Below are positions 1 to 9,348 of a stretch of 20,938 bases of DNA, in pieces; position 1 is the first letter of the stretch; each line of letters starts with the position of its first letter. The notes under the pieces were generated by a model, which made no database searches, was not told the DNA's origin, and was given only the letters and a program-made list of their open reading frames with translations. The stretch is from Willaertia magna (Eukaryota > Heterolobosea > Eutetramitea > Acrasida > Naegleriidae): the NCBI GenBank assembly GCA_902984215.1, contig CADWAF010004404.1, positions 1 to 20,938 on the forward strand, written 5' to 3'. A program made the translations under genes and the position numbers.

Positions 1-22
1 ATTAACATAACATTAATAACAG
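1..22 (+). other. 3' end of a spliceosomal intron in the ABCG gene
   Basis: The transporter reading frame meets a TAA stop at bases 3-5, and the residues it would encode upstream of base 23 do not fit an ABC Walker A motif. Bases 20-22 read CAG, a canonical acceptor. Immediately after it the frame reads (S)-GKSSLLD, the second half of Walker A. An intron ending at base 22, splitting a Ser codon as AG|T (phase 2), explains both facts. The donor and upstream exon lie outside the window, so this is inferred from one side only. Confidence 0.75.
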
Positions 23-2117
23 TGGTAAATCATCATTATTAGATGTGATTTCAAAGAGGGCAAGAAGTAAAAAAGAAGTGTCTGGAAAGATTTACTTTAA
101 AGGAGAACAATTAACTAAAAATAAATTTCAAAAACTTGGTGGGTATGTATTTCAAGAAGATATACTATTGGCAACTGATTCAATTCACGAAGTTTTAATG
201 GAAGCATCAATATTAAAACTTGATTCAACTCACGATCTTAGTCCCGGTAATTGGACAAATGTTTGGAAAGATAGAAAACAAAGAGTTATGAGAATTGAAA
301 AGGATATGCATCTTTACAATTGTAGAAATGTGGTTGTTGGTGATGGTGGATTGAAAAAGGGAGCTAGTGGTGGTCAAAGACGTAGAGTTTCAATTTCTAT
401 TCAATTAATTAATAATCCCGACTTGCTATTGTTAGATGAATATAGTTCAGGTCTTGATTCATATACTGCTTTTGAAATTGGAAAGAATTTAAGGCAATTA
501 ACTAAAGAACAAGGTAAAACTATTATTTCAACAATTCACCAACCTTCAAGTGAATTATTCTCCTTATTTGATAATGTTATGGTATTGTCAGGTGGTAAAC
601 TGATATTTTTTGGTAGTTGTAGTATTATTAGAGAATATTTAAATAGTATTGAATATCCTTTACCAAGTGATACAAATCCCTCTGATTGGTTTTTATCTGT
701 CACTTCTAATCCTTATTTAAAGAAAGGGTCTGGTCAACTAGGAAGTAGTATAATGGAGAGTAAGCTTAGTTTTCCAAGTGTTGACAGCATGGAAATGGTA
801 GATGTAGTTGTTGACAATGGAAATAATAATAAGGAAGAAAAACAAGAAGAAGGAAAACAAACTTTAGAAGAGGAACTTAAATATGAATTAGAAAAAGTAC
901 AACAAAGAATGTCTGAAGTATCTGAATTTTATTATAACACATTTACAAAGAGAGGAATCTATTGTCCACAATCAATTAATGATTTTGAAATTCCAAATGT
1001 ACATTCAGAAGAAGGTTTGGCTACAGCCACTCCTGTCCAAACATCAATGACAGACCTTGAAGTACCTTCACCTAAACCTAAAAAGAAGAAAACTCCAATA
1101 ACATTTAGTATTTATTCCTTTTTAATTAAATTAATAGTTTTAACTTGGAGATCATTTAGAACAACATTTAGAAATCCTTTAATTTTTTGGTCAGAGTTCA
1201 TTCAATCAGTTTTCCTTGGATTTTTTACCGGTTTACTTTATTTTCGTTTAGATAATGATCAACAAGGAATTACTGACCGTATTTCTGCATTTTTCTTTTT
1301 ATTAGCCATTGAAGCTTTTATTCCAGCAATGTCAGTTATTAGTGTTTTTCCATCACAACAAGCTTTATTTGTTAGAGAAAGAGAATCCAATTTATATTCT
1401 ACACTAAATTATTATTTAGGATACACATTTGTACACACTCCCCTTGAAATGCTTTTCCCAACAATAATGTTACTATGTTGTTTCTGGATTACTGGTTTTG
1501 CAAGTACTGCAGGAAATTTCTTTATTATTTTAGCAATTTTGATTTTAGTTCAATGGTGGAGTGAATCATTAGGTTTATTACTTGGAGCTTTATTTAAAAG
1601 TGTAGATTTGGCTAACTTGGTGTTGTCAGCCGTAGTAACTGTATGGATGACAGTTGGCGGTTTCTTAGTTAAGACAGATAACATTGGTTATTGGTTCTAT
1701 CCATTTTCTTATACATCTGCATTTAAATATTCTTTACAAGCTTTATCTCAAACTGAATTTGCAACTTTTGATAAGTTTAAATGTCCAGCAGCTGACCCTT
1801 CATTATTACAAAGTTTGGACATGGCAAGTTTATGTGATTTTAGTAATTTAACCATTCCAGTTGGAACAGTTTCTGGAAATATTTCAGTTCCTTTACAAAA
1901 TTATTCATCTTTAATATGTTCCAATATGAATTGGAATTCAACAATGCAAACTTATGCATCAATTGGATGTTTGACAAATGAGAAACAAATTATTGCAAAC
2001 TATTTCCCTGATAAAATTCCAATTTGGGGAAATATTTTGATATTGTTTGCATTGTTTTTAATTTTGAGAGTTTTAATTTATTTTGCCCTTTGGAATAGCG
2101 GAAGATCTAAAAGATAA
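23..2117 (+). CDS. ABCG-type half ABC transporter, 5' exon(s) missing from window
   Basis: This is the C-terminal 697 residues of an ATP-driven membrane exporter of the ABCG (white/PDR) type, with nucleotide-binding domain first and membrane domain second. Visible in order are the tail of Walker A (GKSSLLD, 24-44), the Q-loop (VFQED, about 147-161), the signature ASGGQRRR (363-386), Walker B with catalytic Glu and D-loop (LLLLDEYSSGLD, 423-458) and the H-loop His (537-539). A charged, low-complexity linker follows (about 720-1100), then roughly six hydrophobic segments from about 1110 to 2100. The last large external loop (about 1780-2010) is Cys-rich and has four N-glycosylation sequons (NLT, NIS, NYS, NST). 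Variations: the signature has SGGQ where ABCG proteins usually have SGGE, and Walker B is followed by YSS rather than PTS. Both glycines and the catalytic Glu are kept, so it looks functional. It should work as a dimer; the substrate cannot be read from sequence. Confidence 0.92.
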
Positions 2118-2280
2118 ATTTTTGTTGTAAATATTTAGTGTAAAATACACAATTTTATTCTTTAATTATTTTGTAATGGCGATGTTTTAAATTGCAAACG
2201 GTCCCTAATGTAGTTTTTTCAGTGCCTTTCACCTTTCAAAACATAAAAAAATCAAAAAAAAAATTAACAAAAACTCACAA

Positions 2281-5200
2281 ATGTTATCAGGGGATGATCA
2301 AAATGATGACAATACTAATCAACAATATCTATTAACACCAACCATCCAAGATGATACCTCTTCTGTCTCTAGAAGAAAGAAAAGAAATCAAAAAGTAATT
2401 ATTAGAAATCAACAACCAAAAAATGTCTCATCTTCGGGAACTACAACAAACGAAAATAACGGCACTCCAATTCCCGCCAATTCTACAAATAACATTCATT
2501 TACTATCATCATCATCTTCCGAACATGAGTTAGTTGTAGATGAAGAAAGTAATGTTAACAATGGTAGTACAGATAAACCTAAAGCTAATTTAAATAAATT
2601 TATGAAAGGTTTATATGAAATGTCTAAAAATAAGGATAACGCTACTAACAATGAAGATAATAATGAAAATACGCAATCATCTTCATTATTAAGAAAATAT
2701 CAAGCAAATATTACGAAAGATAAATTAAATAAGATTTTAAAGGCTTTAGATAAACATGATAGATTACAATTATTAGATGAATCAATCTCAATAAAAGATT
2801 TATATAATAATAATCAAATTGATGAAAAAAATATAAAAATTTTAACCCATAAAAAAGAAGATGAAAATTTTGATATTGATCAATTTGAAGATATTACAAC
2901 TTTTAGTACTTTACAAAAAAAATTAAAAAATGTTTCATTAGCTCATATTTTTCCTTTAAATGAAGAAGAAGATTTATTATTAAATAAAGAAGAAAATAAT
3001 GAAGAAAATAATCAATTAGAATCAAGTTTAAAATCTCAATTACAAAAACAAATGGAACAAGAAAATTATTTACAAAAATCAAAACATATTTTTAGAAAAA
3101 TTACTTATCCATCAATTCGTAAAGATCTTTTAGAAAAACCAATTATGGAACGTATTGGTCAACCTACAATTGTAAAGATAAATTCAAAATTTATTGCTGT
3201 TGGTACAACCAATGGTTTAATTACAATTTATCATCGTAAAACTGAAAATCGTTTAGCTATTTTAGGTTCTATACAATTAGAAAGTATTGTAAATAAAAAT
3301 GGTGGGACTTTACAGAGACCAATACAAGTAACAAGTTTAGATTTTGGTACAAAAATGTTAATGGATAGTGAAACATCTAATGAACAAGATTTATTATTAC
3401 TTTTTTATAAATTAAATGAAGATGCTATTAAATCAAATAATAATGAAAGTGGTAATAATAATACTACTGCATTTGTAGAACCTTCCTATTCAGAAGAATC
3501 TCATGATTTAGATTTATTACGTAATACTTTTAGGGTTTTAATTTCAGGTTATTCTGATGGTACAATTATTTTATGGAATTTATCAAATTTTAAACCAATT
3601 AAAATTCTAAAAGGATATTTTAAAACGCCAATTTTAAAAATTAATAATTTTCATAAAACAAGTAAACAAAGTAATGCAATTGATTTTTTAGTTGTTGATA
3701 CTTTAGGTAATTTAAAGTATTTTAATGTTAGAAAGATTTTATTTAATACTTTTTATGTTGATTGTCAACCTATTAATTATCAACAAATTGCATTAAATTC
3801 ATTGTTGAATAGTTCTAATAGTGGTTCTAATGGTACTACATCTCCAATGAATAACACTAATTCACCAGTAACTAATAGTAGTACTGTTGAATCTAGTCTT
3901 GATCAAGAGAAACAATTATTAGATAATGATAGATTTTTAGATTTTCAAGTTTTGGTTAAATCTGAAGGAAGACACGCTTTAGATAAATTTGTAATTACAG
4001 CAATTACTACAGAAACACAAGTAATTGTAAATATTATTAAACCATTTCAAAAAACTTTATTACAAATTAATGAAAGTAAATTAGGTAATACAGTTTCATT
4101 AAATTTATATCAAAAAAAGAAATTTATACCTAAAATCGCTTGGAAATCAAGTCAATTATTAGATGGTGAACATGTTGGTTTAAATTCTTTATATGAACAA
4201 AGTAATCCTTATTTGGCTATTGGTTGGGGTAATCGTTTAGTATTTTATCATTTAGAAATACCTCAACATACAGGTTTATTAAATATGGTTGGTATAGGTT
4301 CTACTGCTTTACCAAAGATGTATTATTCTAATGAAATTTATGTACCTTTCCCTATTGATAGAATTGATTGGTTGACAGATGATTTATTTTTAGTAATGGA
4401 TAGTAAACAAACTAAATTTTTATTAATTGATAGAAAATTAGAAAATACTTTACAATGGATTGAAGAAATTAACGTTAGAGATTTAGCCTTAGATATTGTA
4501 ACAGACCCAACAAATATTAGCATACCAGATTCTTTAAAAAAGAAATATGGTAATGATCTACAAAGTAATGCATTAAGAAGTTATATGGATGTTACTAAAT
4601 TTGAATTTATTGATGTATTAAGACATTCAAGTATTATTCCTAACCATAAACTATCAAGTGTCAATCAATTACAAGGCTTAGATGATGATAACCTTAGTTT
4701 ACCTTCTACTACACATTCTGTACAATCAGAATTATATCGTAGTATGTATAATACAAAGGGCAATGGTATTTTAATTAAACATAAAAGCCCAACTATTTAC
4801 TTATTTGGTGCAAATGAACTACGTGCTATTCGTGCTCTTTCTTGGGATGAACGTATTGTTGCTTTACAAACTATTGGTGAATATGAAGAAGCATTGAATT
4901 TGGCTGTTGAGATGTTTAATGATCCATCTAGCATTCCAGCAATTATTGGTTTACCATCAAAATCAATTTATCAACGTCAAGAAGCAGTTAGTCAATTAAT
5001 AGCTACTATTTTGGTTGATTATCGTGACACAAAATTGCATCAACTTGATCAAGAAGCCTCACATGAAAGAAAATTGGAATTATTAGTTCATGTTGCAAGA
5101 ACTTGTTTACAACGTTCAATTGAAATTAATAATATTGATTTAATTGAAAAGACATATGAAAGTTTCGAAAATTACGATCAAGAACATGTATTTACACAAT

Positions 5201-8200
5201 TATTGGTTGAAGAATTAATCTTAAATGGTAATTTATCTAGAATGATGAAAAAAGAAGGTATTTATAGTTATGGTTTTATAAGTAATCAATTTAAAGCAAT
5301 TAAAGCATTGTATACAACAGAAAGTGATGGTGACAAGGGTTTAGTTGACTTAACCAAATATTATAAAGAAAATCTAAACAAAGAATCGTCAAATAACAAT
5401 AGTTTAATAGTAGTGGATCATTTACCAAAATATAGAATTTCAAAATTAGAAAATATAATTTTAAATTTAGATATTTCCAAATTAGATATACCATTTGAAG
5501 ATTATATTGATTTATATGAAACATATCGTGGTACATTTAATTGTATGTATAAAATGTATATCTATATACATGCAGTTTTAAGACAAGATTATATTACTCC
5601 TATTAGTGAATTTTTAGATGAAATGTCAATAACAAATGATTTGACGAGTAATGAAAATCAATCAAAATTAGAAGCTATTTTACAATTCTTAAAAAATATA
5701 ATTACTAAAAATATAATTTATACAGATGCTTACCAAATTCAAGATACTGAACAATTACAAAAAATTAAGAGATGTTTAGTTGATTTTATTTTTGAACAAA
5801 GTAAAAAACAAATTACAAAAGATAAAGAATTAATAATTTTACCAAATTTACAAAAATTAATTAAACTAAACTCAAAAGAAACATTTGAATTATTAACTTT
5901 ATTCTTTGAAGATTTAGATGATACAGAACATTCTACTTCTCCATTTACAATTGTGTTCCCTAAACCTGTCAAATGTCCATTAATTAATAATAATTCAAAT
6001 AATAATGAGTTTATTATTGTTCCATATAGAGAAGCAATTCAAGATGGTGTTGGTCCTTTTAGATGGGTAATGAAATTAGATCGTTTAGAAATGATTGATG
6101 TTTTACAAAGATTTATTTTAAATACACCATTTAGTATTCTTAATAATTCAATCACAGGTCAAAATGCAAATAATCAATCACCTGTTATTTCTATGAGTAA
6201 TGATTTTGATATTGATGGTGAAGGTCCACTGTTCAGTTTCTTTGAAAAGAAATATTTTTATCAATTTTTAGGAAACTTATTATCTAAACATTTAATTCGT
6301 TTAGACTTTAAATTTATTAAAAGAATTTTAACACATATCTGTTATGATAAGATATTTACAAATGATGAAACAAAAGAGATTTTAAAACAATTAAGGGAAA
6401 GATTATCCTCTAATAATACCAATAATAATAATGATGGTAATAATAACATTAATACAGCTAATGCTGCTTATTTAGAAGAAAGAAGAGAACAATTAACTAA
6501 ACAATATTATTTTAAGAGACAAGGACAACAAATTATTATTAAAATTTTAGAAGAAACATTTGATAATTCAAATTTAGAAATGACAAGTTATTTATTAAAA
6601 TTTGTTGACATGGCCCAAGAAAATTTATGTTATGATGTTGGTGTTTATTTAGGTAAAAAAAAGAAAGATTATAAAAATGTAATTAAAAATTATATTAATG
6701 ATTTTAAATTAAAACAAATTATTGGTTTACAAGAAGTAGATACACGTGTATTTGAATATATTACTGATTTGACAAATGACAGTGAAGCTATTTTAAATAA
6801 TATTCATGATGCTATTTTAGAACATTTATTGGATTTAATGAGAGTGGATAATGAAGAAATGACTTTAATGATTGTTAAACATTTTCCAGCACTTCACCCA
6901 CAAGTGTTAAATACTATAATGATGTCATCTACTCATCATCACAATAGTAATACCCCATCTACAGGTAAATCTCATAATGCATCACATGCCAAAGATCAAG
7001 ATGAAAGATTATTATTTAATTATTTATCCAAGATAATGACATTAGAAAAAATTCAAAACTCAAAAATTGAAATTGATGATGAATTAAAATATAATTATAT
7101 CAAATTATTATGTAAATTTGAACCTAATAAGGTATGTGATTGGTTACAAACACATCATTTTGCAAGTGATTACCGTACAGAAGATTTATTACAAGATTGT
7201 AGAAATATTCCTGATGCAATCTCCTTTTTATTAGAAAGAAATGGTGAAGTTATGGAGGCATTAAATATTGTAATTAAAAATATACAAAGAGAGTTTACAA
7301 TTTTAGAAGATACATTAGGGGAATGTGCTAAAACATTAGATCCAGAAAATGAAAGATTTTCACAATTTAAACATGTTGCTAAATTACGTAATCAATTATT
7401 AAATGATTTAAATTCTTCATTAAAAACTGAAAGTAATAAATTGAAAGTGACAAGTGACCATAATAAATTATTAGAAATGGAAGAGATTTTATTAGGTATC
7501 ACAAATTTAGATGAAATACCTTTAGAAAGATATTTGGAGTGTAGAAAGAGTGTTCTGGAAAGAACGGGAATGATATCCACATCAACAGCTAATATTAATC
7601 CAGCATCTTCTAATAACGCAAGTGAAGGAAGTACACCTAATGAAATGAGTATCAGCAGTAAGGTTGGTGTTGGTGCTTCATTAGAAGATTCTTCACCTAA
7701 TGTTACTACATTATCAACTAATAATTTAACATTTATGATGAATCATTATTATTTATCAAGTAGTGATTTAGAATATTTACCACTTTACAATAATAATTTA
7801 AATATTATGAATCAATTAAAAACAATATCTATTCCAGTTGAAGAATTATTAGAAAGTAAAAAGATACGTAAAGAATTAGCAGTTGCTATATCAATGTGTA
7901 AAAGAAATACACAAAGAAAAACAGTTGATGAAAAACAAGTTAAACAATTATGGTATAAATTATTAGATCAATTTAATTTACCTTTTGCTGAATATTATAA
8001 AGCATACAAGTTTGCAAGTAATAATAATTCTACAAATACTCCACATCAACAAAATGGAGAGAATGATGAAAGTAGTGTAAGTAATAGTGGTGGTGGTAGT
8101 AATCAAGATAGTTCATTACAAGAAGATATTGATAATTTACAAAAGAAGATTATTCAAGCAAAAGAATTAAAAAAGACAAAAGAAGATGAATTAAATGATA

Positions 8201-9297
8201 AAGAAGAGAAATTAAAACAATCACAAGATGAAGAAGAAAAGAAAACAATACAAAAACAAATAGATAAATGTAAACAATATATTTCATTACAAAGTAAAAG
8301 AATTAAACAATACCAAAAGAAAATTATTGAATTAAGAGAGAAAAGTAAAGTTGAACAACAAAAATCAACTAAAATGTACCATTTAGGGAAATTATGGATT
8401 CAATCAATTTTATTTAAATTAACAAGAGTTGTAGTGTTATCAATGATTGGAAATGTAGCTATTCCAGATATTATGAAGAAATTAATTAAAGATAATACTA
8501 AAGAAGAGTTTGCTAGATTAAAACCAATAGTTTTTCAATTATTAGATAAATTTAAATATGATGTTAAATTATTACAAAATGCAAATATAATTATTGAAGA
8601 AGATACTTTTAGTTTAAGTAAGAAATATACTGAAAGATTATCTCATGGTTTATGTCCAACTATTCCAAAATGTATGTTAACTGATACTTTATTATCTCCA
8701 GAAGTAGATGAAGTAGAAGATGAAAAGAATACAACAACACATTCTAATAATGGAAGTAAGAAGGGTGGAAAGAAAGAAAAGGCATTTGATGTGATTCGTT
8801 TATTTGACACTGGATATGCTTATCGTTTAAGTGCATTAGGTAATGTCACAAAATGTCCAACAACAACTACAAATATAAAGAAGAAGAAATATGTTGGAGA
8901 GAAAGTTAAATCAATTACAGAAGAAAAGAAAGTTTCAAATGAATTATCTCGTTTAAAAACTATTGAATCTTTAGTTAAAAAGAAACCAGCAATTAAACTT
9001 TATAAAACAGTTCAAAAAGAATCTCATTTGGTTAGAGGCGCTTTATCAGGTAATAATGAAACTAAATTAAATAAGAATATTAATACATTTAATGATTTAG
9101 TATTTACTGGAATGGAAAGAAACTTACTTCCTCCAACTTCTACTGAAAAAGATCATTTGGTATCTCAACTTTTCAATACATTAAATCAACAAGTTTTCCA
9201 AACTGTAGAAACAAGTGTAGAATGTGCTGTGATAGATGTTGCTAAATCACAAGAACAAGTTATTGATTCATTGTTCGAAAATGCTATTCAATGGTAA
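2281..9297 (+). CDS. VPS8-like subunit of the CORVET endosomal tethering complex
   Basis: The predicted 2,338-aa protein matches the VPS8 plan. VPS8 tethers Rab5-positive early endosomes as part of CORVET. An acidic, Asn/Ser-rich N-terminus (1-285) precedes a WD40-type beta-propeller (about 285-720; blades such as IAVGTTNGLITIYH and VLISGYSDGTIILWN). Next comes the family's hallmark junction RALSWDERIVALQ (851-863), followed by GEYEEALNLAVEMF and a long alpha-solenoid to about 1900, including a conserved-looking QLWYKLLDQFNLPF. A charged coiled coil lies at about 1947-2030. The C-terminal RING region of animal and fungal VPS8 is recognisable by position (about 2121-2195) but lacks most cysteines and histidines. 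The protein is far longer than animal or yeast VPS8 (about 1,300-1,430 aa), mainly because of homopolymeric Asn/Ser inserts and the coiled coil. There is no intron across 7 kb. VPS41, the other propeller-plus-solenoid RING protein, is the main alternative, but the junction motif favours VPS8. Confidence 0.85.
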   Translation: MLSGDDQNDDNTNQQYLLTPTIQDDTSSVSRRKKRNQKVIIRNQQPKNVSSSGTTTNENNGTPIPANSTNNIHLLSSSSSEHELVVDEESNVNNGSTDKPKANLNKFMKGLYEMSKNKDNATNNEDNNENTQSSSLLRKYQANITKDKLNKILKALDKHDRLQLLDESISIKDLYNNNQIDEKNIKILTHKKEDENFDIDQFEDITTFSTLQKKLKNVSLAHIFPLNEEEDLLLNKEENNEENNQLESSLKSQLQKQMEQENYLQKSKHIFRKITYPSIRKDLLEKPIMERIGQPTIVKINSKFIAVGTTNGLITIYHRKTENRLAILGSIQLESIVNKNGGTLQRPIQVTSLDFGTKMLMDSETSNEQDLLLLFYKLNEDAIKSNNNESGNNNTTAFVEPSYSEESHDLDLLRNTFRVLISGYSDGTIILWNLSNFKPIKILKGYFKTPILKINNFHKTSKQSNAIDFLVVDTLGNLKYFNVRKILFNTFYVDCQPINYQQIALNSLLNSSNSGSNGTTSPMNNTNSPVTNSSTVESSLDQEKQLLDNDRFLDFQVLVKSEGRHALDKFVITAITTETQVIVNIIKPFQKTLLQINESKLGNTVSLNLYQKKKFIPKIAWKSSQLLDGEHVGLNSLYEQSNPYLAIGWGNRLVFYHLEIPQHTGLLNMVGIGSTALPKMYYSNEIYVPFPIDRIDWLTDDLFLVMDSKQTKFLLIDRKLENTLQWIEEINVRDLALDIVTDPTNISIPDSLKKKYGNDLQSNALRSYMDVTKFEFIDVLRHSSIIPNHKLSSVNQLQGLDDDNLSLPSTTHSVQSELYRSMYNTKGNGILIKHKSPTIYLFGANELRAIRALSWDERIVALQTIGEYEEALNLAVEMFNDPSSIPAIIGLPSKSIYQRQEAVSQLIATILVDYRDTKLHQLDQEASHERKLELLVHVARTCLQRSIEINNIDLIEKTYESFENYDQEHVFTQLLVEELILNGNLSRMMKKEGIYSYGFISNQFKAIKALYTTESDGDKGLVDLTKYYKENLNKESSNNNSLIVVDHLPKYRISKLENIILNLDISKLDIPFEDYIDLYETYRGTFNCMYKMYIYIHAVLRQDYITPISEFLDEMSITNDLTSNENQSKLEAILQFLKNIITKNIIYTDAYQIQDTEQLQKIKRCLVDFIFEQSKKQITKDKELIILPNLQKLIKLNSKETFELLTLFFEDLDDTEHSTSPFTIVFPKPVKCPLINNNSNNNEFIIVPYREAIQDGVGPFRWVMKLDRLEMIDVLQRFILNTPFSILNNSITGQNANNQSPVISMSNDFDIDGEGPLFSFFEKKYFYQFLGNLLSKHLIRLDFKFIKRILTHICYDKIFTNDETKEILKQLRERLSSNNTNNNNDGNNNINTANAAYLEERREQLTKQYYFKRQGQQIIIKILEETFDNSNLEMTSYLLKFVDMAQENLCYDVGVYLGKKKKDYKNVIKNYINDFKLKQIIGLQEVDTRVFEYITDLTNDSEAILNNIHDAILEHLLDLMRVDNEEMTLMIVKHFPALHPQVLNTIMMSSTHHHNSNTPSTGKSHNASHAKDQDERLLFNYLSKIMTLEKIQNSKIEIDDELKYNYIKLLCKFEPNKVCDWLQTHHFASDYRTEDLLQDCRNIPDAISFLLERNGEVMEALNIVIKNIQREFTILEDTLGECAKTLDPENERFSQFKHVAKLRNQLLNDLNSSLKTESNKLKVTSDHNKLLEMEEILLGITNLDEIPLERYLECRKSVLERTGMISTSTANINPASSNNASEGSTPNEMSISSKVGVGASLEDSSPNVTTLSTNNLTFMMNHYYLSSSDLEYLPLYNNNLNIMNQLKTISIPVEELLESKKIRKELAVAISMCKRNTQRKTVDEKQVKQLWYKLLDQFNLPFAEYYKAYKFASNNNSTNTPHQQNGENDESSVSNSGGGSNQDSSLQEDIDNLQKKIIQAKELKKTKEDELNDKEEKLKQSQDEEEKKTIQKQIDKCKQYISLQSKRIKQYQKKIIELREKSKVEQQKSTKMYHLGKLWIQSILFKLTRVVVLSMIGNVAIPDIMKKLIKDNTKEEFARLKPIVFQLLDKFKYDVKLLQNANIIIEEDTFSLSKKYTERLSHGLCPTIPKCMLTDTLLSPEVDEVEDEKNTTTHSNNGSKKGGKKEKAFDVIRLFDTGYAYRLSALGNVTKCPTTTTNIKKKKYVGEKVKSITEEKKVSNELSRLKTIESLVKKKPAIKLYKTVQKESHLVRGALSGNNETKLNKNINTFNDLVFTGMERNLLPPTSTEKDHLVSQLFNTLNQQVFQTVETSVECAVIDVAKSQEQVIDSLFENAIQW

Positions 9298-9348
9298 ATT
9301 AAGGTATTAATAAATAAGTAAATATTACAAAACTGTATTATAAATAAA
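9298..9348. terminator. Short convergent 3' spacer with AATAAA motifs
   Basis: The 51 bases between the VPS8-like stop and the stop of the convergent Nudix gene are almost pure A/T. They carry AATAAA hexamers at 9309-9314 and 9343-9348 on the + strand, suitable as poly(A) signals for the VPS8-like gene. No matching hexamer on the - strand is seen inside the spacer, so the opposite gene must end its transcript inside the VPS8 coding region or use a variant signal. AATAAA is common by chance in DNA this AT-rich. Confidence 0.35.

Noticed and set aside
5300..5536. Minus-strand open frames inside the VPS8-like gene (also 4338-4523, 5739-5972, 7392-7580)
   Set aside because: They are antisense to a continuous conserved coding frame and show no protein-family features.
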